From Roseivirga sp. UBA7431 (GTDB lineage Bacteria; Bacteroidota; Bacteroidia; Cytophagales; Cyclobacteriaceae): a DNA stretch of 25,396 bases. This document shows positions 1 to 7,847 of the stretch, in pieces. Both the position numbers and the translations under genes were made by a program. Where the stretch lies: positions 41,433 through 66,828 of the forward strand of contig DLQN01000046.1 of assembly GCA_002477595.1 (NCBI GenBank), given 5' to 3'. The notes under the pieces were generated by a model that saw only the letters and a list, made by a program, of their open reading frames with translations, ran no database searches and was not told where the DNA came from. Each line of letters starts with the position of its first letter. The stretch's first letter is position 1.

Positions 1-668
1 ACAGTACCAAAACCATGTGCATCATCAACAAGAAGTCTGAACTGGAATTTCTCTTTTAGTGCAACTATTTCTCTCAGCTTGCCGAGGTTGCCCGACATGC
101 CGAATACACCTTCAGTAATCACTAATATGCCACCACCGGTCTCATTAGTCAACTTAGTCGCTCTTTCAAGCTGCTTCTCTAAGTTTGCAATATCATTATG
201 AGGGAAAACAAAACGTTTACCCATGTGTAATCTCACTCCGTCAACAATACAAGCATGTGACTCGGCATCGTATACGATTACATCTTTACGATCAACCACA
301 GCATCAATAATAGATAATATGCCTTGGTAACCATAATTCAACAATAAACCCGCCTCTTTACTAACAAAAGTGGCAAGTTCTTGCTCCAATTGCTCATGGT
401 ATTTTGTGTTACCAGACATCATTCTGGCACCCATAGGATAGGCCATGCCCCAATCAGCAGCTGCCTGAGCATCCACTTTTCTTACTTCAGGGTGATTACC
501 AAGTCCTAAATAATTATTTAAACTCCAGGTTAACACTTCCTTGCCCATAAACTTCATGCGAGGGGCAATTTCACCCTCTAATTTTGGGAACATAAAGTAT
601 CCTTCAGAAACATCAGAATGTTTCCCTAAAGGGCCTCGGTTAGTCAGTAGCTTTTCAAATAAATCCAA
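1..668 (-). CDS. PLP-dependent alpha-oxoamine synthase family enzyme, N-terminal part (cut by window edge)
   Basis: Reading right to left this frame gives about 222 residues of a fold-type I PLP enzyme of the AONS / KBL / serine palmitoyltransferase family; the C-terminus, including the PLP-binding lysine, lies outside the window. Visible marks are WSLNNYLGLGNHPEVR near the N-terminus, the block YPMGARMMSGNTKYHEQLE, DAESHACIVDGVR, and the PLP-pyridine aspartate region DDAHGFGT at the edge. Such enzymes condense an amino acid with an acyl-CoA or acyl-ACP. In Bacteroidota close relatives could make sphingolipid or sulfonolipid bases, but the substrate cannot be read from this fragment. The frame has a stop five codons upstream of TTG at 666-668, and no ATG precedes the family-typical start DLFEKLLTNRGPLG, so I place the start at TTG. 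The first ATG (591-593) would remove 25 conserved-looking residues. The gene diverges from the biotin carboxylase gene. Confidence 0.85.
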   Translation of the reverse strand, partial: MDLFEKLLTNRGPLGKHSDVSEGYFMFPKLEGEIAPRMKFMGKEVLTWSLNNYLGLGNHPEVRKVDAQAAADWGMAYPMGARMMSGNTKYHEQLEQELATFVSKEAGLLLNYGYQGILSIIDAVVDRKDVIVYDAESHACIVDGVRLHMGKRFVFPHNDIANLEKQLERATKLTNETGGGILVITEGVFGMSGNLGKLREIVALKEKFQFRLLVDDAHGFGT

Positions 669-718
669 CGTATTCTGTCTTTAAGTATGAGAAGTTTTAG
701 AATTGCTAAAACCAGTTA

Positions 719-752
719 CGAAGATAACACTATAAAGACCATTTATCAAAAA
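719..752 (-). promoter_or_regulatory. Weak candidate promoter for the PLP enzyme gene
   Basis: On the minus strand TATCTTCG (719-726) differs by one base from the Bacteroidota -7 box TAnnTTTG, with a TTTTG (747-751) about 20 bp upstream. The rest of the 162-bp divergent spacer 669-830 holds no clear operator or RNA. For the rightward gene only a one-mismatch box, TAGCATTG (803-810), is seen. Confidence 0.22.
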
Positions 753-830
753 TTAGAGTACATATAACACATTGATTGGTTCTCATTGCGATTATTATTA
801 ATTAGCATTGCATGCTGATTAACTAGAGAT

Positions 831-2327
831 ATGACCTCAAAAAAAATTCATAAAATACTTATTGCAAATCGCGGAGAAATTGCCATTCGTGTAATGCGAA
901 CCGCTAAAGAAATGGGAATCAAGACTGTAGCGATCTACAGCGATGCAGATTCTGCCTCTCCTCACGTTGCTTATGCAGACGAAGCCGTCAACGTTGGTCC
1001 ACCCGCTTCTTCTGAATCTTATCTCAATACAAAAAGAATATTAGATGTTTGCAAAGAGCTGAATGTCGATGCAATTCACCCTGGATATGGCTTTCTTTCT
1101 GAGAATTCAGGCTTCGCCAAACAAGTGGAAGACCATGGAATAACTTTTATTGGTCCGTCTACTCATGCTATTGAGGTGATGGGTGACAAGTTAGCTGCCA
1201 AAAACGCGGTTGCCAAGTATGACATCCCGATGGTTCCTGGAGTAAACCATGCGGTCACAGAAGTTGAAGAAGCAAAATCCATTGCTAATGAGATTGGCTA
1301 CCCTGTATTAATTAAGGCAAGTGCCGGTGGTGGTGGTAAAGGAATGCGTGTTGCTGAACAGGCTGAAGAACTAGAAAGCCAAATGCTGCGCGCAATGAGC
1401 GAAGCAAAATCGGCTTTTGGCGATTCATCTGTTTTTGTTGAAAAATACATCAGCTCCCCGAGGCACATTGAAATACAAATCCTAGGAGACCAACATGGAA
1501 ACATACTCTACCTTTTTGAAAGAGAATGTTCAATTCAGAGAAGGCATCAAAAAGTAATTGAAGAAGCACCTTCTTCGGTGATTACTCCAGAGAAACGAAA
1601 ACAAATGGGCGAGGCCGCTGTTGGAGTTGCAAAAGCTTGTGGATACTATGGGGCTGGCACTGTGGAATTCATTATGGATGAAAACTTAGACTTCTTCTTC
1701 CTAGAAATGAATACGCGCCTTCAAGTTGAACACCCTGTAACGGAAGAAATTACAGGTATTGATTTAGTAAAAGAACAGATCTTTATTGCCGAAGGTAAAG
1801 CCATTGGCTTTAAGCAAGAGGATTTGAAAATCAATGGTCATTCTATGGAAGTCAGGGTTTATGCTGAAAACCCAAGAGAAAACTTTCTTCCCGATACAGG
1901 GACTTTGAACACTTATGTTGTCCCTCAAGGCCCAGGTGTTCGCGTGGATGATGGCTATGAACAAGGAATGGAAATACCTATTTACTATGATCCAATGATC
2001 TCCAAACTGATCACCCACGGTGCCAATAGAGAGCAAGCAAGGTTAAGAATGCTAAGGGCTATTGATGAATACCAAATCTCCGGAGTAGCGACAACATTAG
2101 ACTTTTGCGATTTTGCTTTAAGGCATGATGCATTCATCAGTGGTAACTTTGATACAAAGTTTGTCGATAAATACTTCACCCCAGAAGCATTGAATGATAA
2201 CTCAACTGAAAAAGAAGCGCTTGCAATTGCTTTGGCTGCACATATTCTTCATGAAAAATCAAATGGAAATGAGCTTCTTAACGGAAGTGAAAAATTAAGC
2301 AAATGGAAACTAAGGGCTAAGCAATAA
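831..2327 (+). CDS. accC: Biotin carboxylase subunit of an acyl-CoA (acetyl/propionyl) carboxylase
   Basis: Product of 498 aa. It carboxylates biotin on a partner carrier protein with ATP and bicarbonate, the first half-reaction of acetyl-CoA or propionyl-CoA carboxylase, in the cytoplasm. The N-terminal motif IANRGEIAIR is at 11-20, the ATP-grasp glycine loop GGGGKGMR at about 166-173, RECSIQRRHQK at 231-241 and the catalytic strand EMNTRLQVEHPVTE at 292-305. The biotin carboxylase C-terminal domain follows to about residue 450, then a roughly 45-residue tail. There is no biotinyl (AMKM-type) domain and no carboxyltransferase gene nearby, so the partners must be encoded elsewhere. It starts a compact plus-strand run; the next gene begins 2 bp after its stop. 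The biotin carboxylase assignment is near certain. Which acyl-CoA the complex uses (AccC versus PccA-like) is not decided by the sequence. Confidence 0.92.
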   Translation: MTSKKIHKILIANRGEIAIRVMRTAKEMGIKTVAIYSDADSASPHVAYADEAVNVGPPASSESYLNTKRILDVCKELNVDAIHPGYGFLSENSGFAKQVEDHGITFIGPSTHAIEVMGDKLAAKNAVAKYDIPMVPGVNHAVTEVEEAKSIANEIGYPVLIKASAGGGGKGMRVAEQAEELESQMLRAMSEAKSAFGDSSVFVEKYISSPRHIEIQILGDQHGNILYLFERECSIQRRHQKVIEEAPSSVITPEKRKQMGEAAVGVAKACGYYGAGTVEFIMDENLDFFFLEMNTRLQVEHPVTEEITGIDLVKEQIFIAEGKAIGFKQEDLKINGHSMEVRVYAENPRENFLPDTGTLNTYVVPQGPGVRVDDGYEQGMEIPIYYDPMISKLITHGANREQARLRMLRAIDEYQISGVATTLDFCDFALRHDAFISGNFDTKFVDKYFTPEALNDNSTEKEALAIALAAHILHEKSNGNELLNGSEKLSKWKLRAKQ

Positions 2328-2329
2328 TA

Positions 2330-3637
2330 ATGGCTAACATTCTACCTTTCCGTGCATGGAGATATAATAAGGAACTATCTGCCAATATTGAGAATTTAAC
2401 CTCTCCTCTTTTTGATGTGATTTCTCAAAAACAGCGTGACGCACTATACGAACACCCACATAATAGTATTCATTTAAGTGTGCCGCTGCATGGAAAGACT
2501 CCCGGCCACGCACAGGCTACCATTGCAAAGTGGAAAGCTAGCGGGGTGATTGAACAAGATCCATTACCTGGTATTTATGTCTATTATCAGTATTTCTCCC
2601 TAGCAGGAAGTTCCAAAAATTATATTAGGAAAGGGTTCATAAGCTTTATAGAAGCGACAGATTGGGGCCAACCCGATTCTGAAATATTACGACATGAGAA
2701 CACAATTCCTCACTCAGTCTCAGATCGCGTTGAAGTTCTGAGAGCCACCGAGCTAAATGTTAGTCCAACGCATGGCCTTTATTTTGATCCTACCTTCGAA
2801 TTAGAGGAATACATGGATGAGAGCATGAAAAACCCTATCTATGAGACTGAAGATTATCAAGGTGTACGTGATGTCCTATCTGTTATTCACGATCGAAGTG
2901 TAATTCAAAAGTTTATTGATAAGCTAGGTCAGAAGAAAATAATCCTGGCTGATGGACACCACAGGTTGGAAAGTTCTATTTTATATCGAAAAGAATTGAT
3001 CGACAAAGGTGAAGCTAATTTGGGTAGTGAAGGATACCACTATCACATGATGTACCTCACAAATGGTGAAACGGATGACTTGAGGATTCTTCCGACACAT
3101 CGATTAATAAGTGATCTTGCTGGTTTTGATAAGGATGATTTTCTCAAAAAACTTGAGCCCAACTTTGTCATAACGCCATTAGAGAACCCAAACGATGTAA
3201 CAGAGATTATTTTAGGCAAACCTTGGGCCTTTGGTTTACTGTTTGGTGAAGAAGCTTATAAGGTTAGATTAAAACCTGAAGCACTTGATCGCATGGGATG
3301 GAATTTCCCTGATGTAATCAAAAAACTAGACCTTACAGTGATGCACTACTTCATTATTGAAAAGGCCCTGGGTATCATTGGTAAAGATCAAAGAAAATCG
3401 ACTAACATAACCTTCGAAAGGAATTTTGCCAGTTGCCTTACCAAAACGATAAGAGGTGATGCGCAATTCGCCATTATTACGCAAGAGATTAATATGGATA
3501 CTGTAAAACAGGTCTGTTACTCAGGTTATACGCTTCCACAAAAATCAACATACTTTTATCCCAAAGTAATTTGCGGCTATCTGTTTGGATCAATAAAAAA
3601 TGATGAATTTGAAATACCGCTTGATCCTGGCTTCTAA
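2330..3637 (+). CDS. DUF1015 family protein
   Basis: Product of 435 aa, the usual length for DUF1015 proteins, which lack a firmly established function. Features expected of the family are the N-terminal PFRAWRYN, SPLFDVIS at 25-32, the RHENT motif at 121-125, the strongly conserved ADGHHRLESS at about 207-216, and LPTHR at 254-258. There is no signal peptide or membrane segment, so it is probably cytoplasmic. The DGHHR box resembles the nucleotide-handling motif of ParB-like proteins and the ParB-fold serine kinase SerK, which suggests nucleotide or phosphotransfer chemistry; this is inference. The gene starts 2 bp after the biotin carboxylase stop, and its last 38 bases overlap the start of maf in another frame, indicating translational coupling in one operon. 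Confidence 0.85.
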   Translation: MANILPFRAWRYNKELSANIENLTSPLFDVISQKQRDALYEHPHNSIHLSVPLHGKTPGHAQATIAKWKASGVIEQDPLPGIYVYYQYFSLAGSSKNYIRKGFISFIEATDWGQPDSEILRHENTIPHSVSDRVEVLRATELNVSPTHGLYFDPTFELEEYMDESMKNPIYETEDYQGVRDVLSVIHDRSVIQKFIDKLGQKKIILADGHHRLESSILYRKELIDKGEANLGSEGYHYHMMYLTNGETDDLRILPTHRLISDLAGFDKDDFLKKLEPNFVITPLENPNDVTEIILGKPWAFGLLFGEEAYKVRLKPEALDRMGWNFPDVIKKLDLTVMHYFIIEKALGIIGKDQRKSTNITFERNFASCLTKTIRGDAQFAIITQEINMDTVKQVCYSGYTLPQKSTYFYPKVICGYLFGSIKNDEFEIPLDPGF

Positions 3638-4172
3638 ATCTCCTAGAAGACAAGCTTTGCTCAAAAGCTTAGACTTAGATTTCGAGGTTCGTCTAAAACC
3701 CATTGATGAATCTTTCCCTGACACCCTTGAACCGCTTGAAGTTGCCGAATATTTAGCGCTTAAGAAATCTGACGCAATAGGGGAAATCGTAGCTGATGAG
3801 CTTGTTATCACCTCCGACACTACCGTTGTGATAGATTCCAAAATTTTAGAAAAAGCGGATAATAGAACTGAAGCTCTATCAATGATTGAAAGTTTGTCAG
3901 GCAGAACTCATCAAGTTGCCACTGGTGTTTGTTTGAGGACAAATGAGAGAAAAATAAGCTTTACGGAAATTACAGCTGTAACTTTCGACCAACTCAGTCC
4001 TGAGGATATAAACTACTACATAGATTCCTATAAGCCTTATGACAAAGCGGGAGCCTATGGCATTCAGGAATGGCTAGGAATGATCGGTATTAGCAAAATC
4101 GAAGGAGACTATTACAACGTCATGGGGTTACCCCTAAATAGACTCTACAAGGAATTAAAGTCCTTTCAATAA
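3600..4172 (+). CDS. maf: Maf-family nucleoside triphosphate pyrophosphatase (YhdE-like dTTP/UTP type)
   Basis: Product of 190 aa, normal for Maf. These enzymes hydrolyse dTTP, UTP or modified nucleotides to monophosphate and pyrophosphate, acting as house-cleaning enzymes linked to septum control. Motifs seen are ASKSPRR at about 11-17 (nucleotide-binding loop), SDTTVV at about 71-76, SGRTHQVATGVCL at about 100-112 and the C-terminal YDKAGAYGIQ, which favours the YhdE subgroup. The usual LGKP segment reads LEKA here: the lysine is kept but the flanking glycine and proline are replaced. Two adjacent ATG codons (3600 and 3603) are possible starts. The 5' end overlaps the DUF1015 gene by 38 bp, and a hairpin terminator begins just behind the stop. 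Confidence 0.9.
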   Translation: MMNLKYRLILASKSPRRQALLKSLDLDFEVRLKPIDESFPDTLEPLEVAEYLALKKSDAIGEIVADELVITSDTTVVIDSKILEKADNRTEALSMIESLSGRTHQVATGVCLRTNERKISFTEITAVTFDQLSPEDINYYIDSYKPYDKAGAYGIQEWLGMIGISKIEGDYYNVMGLPLNRLYKELKSFQ

Positions 4173-4197
4173 AAAAGGGGCTACTCGCCCCAATTTT
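4171..4197. terminator. Bidirectional rho-independent terminator
   Basis: Stem GGGGC (4177-4181) and GCCCC (4187-4191) around the loop TACTC. It is followed on the plus strand by AATTTT and on the minus strand by six T. It lies between the convergent maf and adaptor genes and can end both transcripts, better on the minus strand. Confidence 0.75.
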
Positions 4198-4221
4198 ATA
4201 GCCATATATATTCAGTTTGAC

Positions 4222-5613
4222 TTATTTAGATGATGAAGCTGGCTTTTTCTCAGCCGTTGCTTCTACTAAGTCACCTGTCTTGAGTCTCTTAGAGACTACG
4301 AAGAATGGACCTGAAATCACTTGATCACCCTCACTCAAGCCAGACAGTATTTCAATATTATCGTAATCACTAATCCCAGTTGTTACTTCGACCATTTTTG
4401 CTGTCCCACCATCATTAATGAAGACTACTTCCTTGATGTCCTCTTTCTCTATAGGTTTAGTATTGGCGTTTGTAACCCTTGGCTCTTCTTCCTCTTTGTC
4501 GTCACCAAAACCTTTTTTAGCATTCGCCTTTTCCAGCTTGGGGTTTCTAGTCGTCACTGATGCTAATGGGACAGATAAAACATTCGATTTAGTAGTAGTA
4601 ATAATCTCAACGCTTGCTGTCATACCTGGTCTGAATGGAGATGGTCCTTGAATCTCTGAAAGTAAATCACTGAAACTATCATTTAAGATGCGAATTTCTA
4701 CTTTGAATTCGGTCACTGCATCAGCAGAGGTTTTAGGGTTGGCCGTATTAGCGATTGCCGTTACTACTCCTTTAAATTTTTTATCCATTGAAGAATAAGA
4801 ATCCACATCGATAATAGCCGTATCACCTTCATTTACACGAATGATATCGTTCTCATTCACGTCAACCTGTACTTCCATTTGATTAAGATCTGCAAGTCTC
4901 ATCATTTCAGTACCAGCCATTTGTTGTGTACCTACCACACGTTCTCCTTGCTCCACATTCAGCTTCGAGATCGTTCCTGTCGAAGGAGCTCTTACTGTAG
5001 TCAACCTTACATTCTCTTCTGCTTCTTCAACTGTAGCTTGGCTAGATTTGATGATAAACTCTGCAGCGTTTACACTCTGCACTGCTGCTTCCAAATTAAA
5101 CTTGGCTACTTCATAGTTTGCTTTAGCAGTCTCATAATCTGCTTCTGAAATTACTTTTTCCTTTCTTAGACCTTCAGCCCTATTAAAGGCCAATTCCGAT
5201 TGCTTTAACTGTGCTTCGCTTCGGAATTTACTCGCCTTAGAGGACGCCAAATTAGCTTTTTGCTGATTTAGGTTTGCCCTAGTTCTATCTAAAGCCGACT
5301 GGAGGTTATCAGGTCTGATTTTCACTAAAATCATTCCCTCAACTACATCATCTCCTTCTTCAACATTCAATTCGATAATCTCTCCTGCCACATCTGGACT
5401 AATTGCGATTTCAGTTACTGGCTGAACTACACCAGAAGCAGTGACTTTCTCAACAATGGTTACACGACTTGCTTCCGCAAATTCAACTTTAATGGTTTTC
5501 GCTCCACCAATAACACCTGCCTGCTTTCCAACAATCGCGAATACTAGTACTAGAACTACTAATACAAGTAAAATCCAAACGATCTTATTTGATCCTTTTT
5601 TCTTCTTCGTCAT
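4222..5613 (-). CDS. Efflux periplasmic adaptor (HlyD/MacA-type membrane fusion protein)
   Basis: Product of 463 aa. It links an inner-membrane exporter to a TolC channel across the periplasm. A basic N-terminus is followed by one membrane anchor (about 11-28), a lipoyl half-motif (about 60-100, with VAGEIIELNVEEGDDV), an alpha-hairpin (about 103-205), the second lipoyl half (VRAPSTGTISKLNVEQGERV, 207-226), a beta-barrel, and a membrane-proximal domain ending in SGLSEGDQVISGP. Between the barrel and the last domain lies a charged, probably disordered insert (about 357-393) with EEEE and several lysines. It starts 7 bp after the TolC-like gene and is co-transcribed with it. The architecture is closest to MacA-type adaptors of MacB-like ABC pumps, but no pump gene is adjacent; a MacB/FtsX-type permease lies about 10 kb away. 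Confidence 0.88.
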   Translation of the reverse strand: MTKKKKGSNKIVWILLVLVVLVLVFAIVGKQAGVIGGAKTIKVEFAEASRVTIVEKVTASGVVQPVTEIAISPDVAGEIIELNVEEGDDVVEGMILVKIRPDNLQSALDRTRANLNQQKANLASSKASKFRSEAQLKQSELAFNRAEGLRKEKVISEADYETAKANYEVAKFNLEAAVQSVNAAEFIIKSSQATVEEAEENVRLTTVRAPSTGTISKLNVEQGERVVGTQQMAGTEMMRLADLNQMEVQVDVNENDIIRVNEGDTAIIDVDSYSSMDKKFKGVVTAIANTANPKTSADAVTEFKVEIRILNDSFSDLLSEIQGPSPFRPGMTASVEIITTTKSNVLSVPLASVTTRNPKLEKANAKKGFGDDKEEEEPRVTNANTKPIEKEDIKEVVFINDGGTAKMVEVTTGISDYDNIEILSGLSEGDQVISGPFFVVSKRLKTGDLVEATAEKKPASSSK

Positions 5614-5620
5614 CTTCTTC

Positions 5621-7078
5621 TTAATCTAATGTTATTGGGTTGCCTAAATAAAAATCTAAAATCTTCACTCTAAAAATGTACTCGTATTTTGCGCGAACAA
5701 GGTCGGTTCTTGCCGCAAAGAGGTTGTTACTTGCCACCTCGTAATCCACAAAGTTGACATCACCAACATTATATCTCTGCTCAGTTGCTCTGAAAGACTC
5801 TTGCAAAGCAGTCACTCTTTTTCCTGTCGCTTCGTAGGACTTCAAACTCGCTGCAGCATTGTTATAAGCTGTCTCAATAGCCTGTCTTAATTGATTCTTA
5901 ACATTCTGAGAGGTTATCTCAGCACGCTGCTTATTAATTTTAGCACGCTGTAAATTCGAAGTATTAGAAAGCCTACTGAATATCGGAACGCTCAAATTAA
6001 CCCTTACTGATTGCCCTAAGTTGTCATTGAATTGATCAGCAGCACCGTAAGTATCACTAAACTGAGGTACTGTCTGTTGTGATGGGTCAAGAAAAACTCT
6101 ATCTCCAGAGCCTTGCACAAAACCTACATCTTGTGCAGGTACATTTATAATTGTGCTTCCTAAGAGTTGTCTTGCTCTATCTGAATAGTTAGTGGAAATA
6201 CTACCACTAACACTCAGGGAAGGCAGGAAAGCCCCGCGTGCAATTCTTTCTCCTAAATCGTTACTCTTTATACCTAACTCTGCACTTTTAACTTCGGGCT
6301 GGTTTTGAATGGCCATATCAAAAACCTTAGACGGTGTTTGCAAAGTCATATTAACATCTTCTACTGTCAATTCAGGGGCAACAATATTCAATGTTTGATC
6401 TGCAGGCATCTGCATAGACTGCTTCAAAGTCAATAATGTTAAGCCTAGGTTATTCTCAGCATTGACGACTTGAACTTCATTAGAAGCATTTTGAGATTCT
6501 AAATCAAGTTGATTGGTAAGCGGAAGTGAACCAGCTGCAACAAGCTTCTTCGTCCTATCCAATTGTTGTTTTGTCACCTCAAGCTGAAACTTAGCATTTT
6601 CAAGCTGTTCTCTATTTAGCAGCACACTTAAGAAGTTGGTAGCGACTGATAAGCCAATATCATTCTTAGCCTTCTCTAAGTCGAATTCACTTGCCTGAAG
6701 GTTCAATTCATTCTGCCTAATTGTATTTTGAAGAATACCACCTTGATATAAGGTTACGTTAGAATTGGCGGATAATCCACCAGAAACAATATCTTGACTC
6801 ACAAAAGAGTTAGACACGGGATCAATCGTTCTACCAAAGGACTGACCTACACTACCACCAGCACTTAAATTGGGCAAACGCGCAAACTTTGATTGCTTCA
6901 CCGCAATCTCATTTTGAAGTTGAGTGAGTTGATTGTTTCTAATCGTAAGGTTATTCTCCAAGGCATAGCTGACACATTCTTCAAGTGTCCACTGCGTCTT
7001 GTTTACGCCTTGACCGATGGCTAGGTTCCCCATAAAAAGGAGGCCCAGGCCGAAAAAGAGTTTTTGTTTAAAATTCAT
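5621..7078 (-). CDS. TolC-family outer membrane efflux channel
   Basis: Product of 485 aa with a signal peptide (cleavage likely after AIG, residues 20-22). It begins with the TolC-family opening WTLEECVSYALENNLTI. Two internally similar halves follow, rich in long heptad-like helices (for example ENAKFQLEVTKQQLDRTKKL and the C-terminal ETAYNNAAASLKSYEATGKR), as expected for outer-membrane efflux proteins. It forms the trimeric exit duct used with the adaptor encoded 7 bp downstream. It starts 9 bp after the sdaAB stop, so it is probably read from the sdaAB promoter. Substrate unknown. Confidence 0.88.
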   Translation of the reverse strand: MNFKQKLFFGLGLLFMGNLAIGQGVNKTQWTLEECVSYALENNLTIRNNQLTQLQNEIAVKQSKFARLPNLSAGGSVGQSFGRTIDPVSNSFVSQDIVSGGLSANSNVTLYQGGILQNTIRQNELNLQASEFDLEKAKNDIGLSVATNFLSVLLNREQLENAKFQLEVTKQQLDRTKKLVAAGSLPLTNQLDLESQNASNEVQVVNAENNLGLTLLTLKQSMQMPADQTLNIVAPELTVEDVNMTLQTPSKVFDMAIQNQPEVKSAELGIKSNDLGERIARGAFLPSLSVSGSISTNYSDRARQLLGSTIINVPAQDVGFVQGSGDRVFLDPSQQTVPQFSDTYGAADQFNDNLGQSVRVNLSVPIFSRLSNTSNLQRAKINKQRAEITSQNVKNQLRQAIETAYNNAAASLKSYEATGKRVTALQESFRATEQRYNVGDVNFVDYEVASNNLFAARTDLVRAKYEYIFRVKILDFYLGNPITLD

Positions 7079-7087
7079 GTTTACCGT

Positions 7088-7765
7088 TTAAAAATCGATG
7101 TCTGGAATAAATATGACCTCTCTTATCCATTCCAAATGCTTTAAATAATCTACTGTGACGGTCGGTGGTTTAGAGTCCATCTCTATTACATGACACGCCA
7201 TATCATTTTTTCCTTTTCTATTAACCGACATTGAGGCAATGTTACACTCATCATTTGCTAACACAGTAGCGATGAATGCAATGGCTCCCTTCCGATCATT
7301 TGCTAACAATATCATGGTTGTAAAACTGGCATTGAAACCTACATTGAAACCATTTACCTCAGTAATCTTAATTACACCACCACCTCTGCTCTCTCCAACT
7401 ACCTCTATCTGTCTATCCCCAACCTGAGCAACTACCTTTACTGTATTCGGATGCATAGTAGAAGCATTACCAACTGAACGGAACTTGTACGTAAAGCCCG
7501 CCTTCTCTGCTTCATCAAATGCGGTTCTAATTCTGATATCGTCAGTTTTAAAATCTAACAAGCCTGCAACAATCGCACGATCGCTTCCGTGCCCCTCATA
7601 AGTTCGAGCAAAAGAATTATAAAAGGTTATACTAGCTTTTTCAGGCTGTTTCCCTAAAATTTTCCTTGCTACACGACCAATCCTAACTACTCCAGCCGTA
7701 TGTGAACTCGAAGGCCCAATCATCACAGGTCCTATCATATCAAATACACTACTCTGGTTTGCCAT
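7088..7765 (-). CDS. sdaAB: L-serine ammonia-lyase, iron-sulfur-dependent, beta subunit
   Basis: Product of 225 aa. Two-subunit Fe-S serine dehydratases convert L-serine to pyruvate and ammonia. The beta subunit carries the serine-binding and ACT parts, while the alpha subunit holds the cluster cysteines. Visible here are MIGPVMIGPSSSHTAG (10-25), FARTYEGHGSDRA (52-64), SVGNASTMHPNTV (about 97-109) and a C-terminal ACT domain (about 149-222) with NDRKGAIAFIATVLANDECN. The length fits a stand-alone beta subunit. No alpha subunit gene lies in the window, so it must be elsewhere. The gene heads a probable operon with the TolC and adaptor genes, and the functional link between serine deamination and export is not obvious. 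Confidence 0.9.
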   Translation of the reverse strand: MANQSSVFDMIGPVMIGPSSSHTAGVVRIGRVARKILGKQPEKASITFYNSFARTYEGHGSDRAIVAGLLDFKTDDIRIRTAFDEAEKAGFTYKFRSVGNASTMHPNTVKVVAQVGDRQIEVVGESRGGGVIKITEVNGFNVGFNASFTTMILLANDRKGAIAFIATVLANDECNIASMSVNRKGKNDMACHVIEMDSKPPTVTVDYLKHLEWIREVIFIPDIDF

Positions 7766-7787
7766 TTGGTTCTCTAAATTAAGTTTG

Positions 7788-7816
7788 CAATACTAAGGAA
7801 TATGTGGTTCACAAAA
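7788..7816 (-). promoter_or_regulatory. Predicted promoter of the sdaAB operon
   Basis: On the minus strand TTTG (7812-7815), then 16 bp, then TAGTATTG (7788-7795), one mismatch from TAnnTTTG. The predicted start of transcription is about 15-20 bp upstream of the sdaAB ATG. Confidence 0.38.
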
Positions 7817-7830
7817 TTCCATTAAGTTTG
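7803..7830 (+). promoter_or_regulatory. Predicted promoter of the PabC-like gene
   Basis: TGTG (7803-7806), 16 bp, then TAAGTTTG (7823-7830), a perfect TAnnTTTG box. The ATG lies 17 bp downstream of the box. It overlaps the oppositely directed sdaAB promoter. The ten bases ATTAAGTTTG also occur at 7778-7787. Confidence 0.38.
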
Positions 7831-7847
7831 AAAGGTTAATACCCTCC

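Noticed and set aside
4777..5148. Plus-strand open frames across the adaptor gene
   Set aside because: Antisense to a well-matched adaptor coding sequence; cysteine- and leucine-rich translation typical of reverse-frame artefacts.
7778..7830. The two ATTAAGTTTG copies as an operator pair
   Set aside because: 43-bp spacing fits no clear binding geometry, and one copy is explained as a -7 box; kept only as a note on the promoter.
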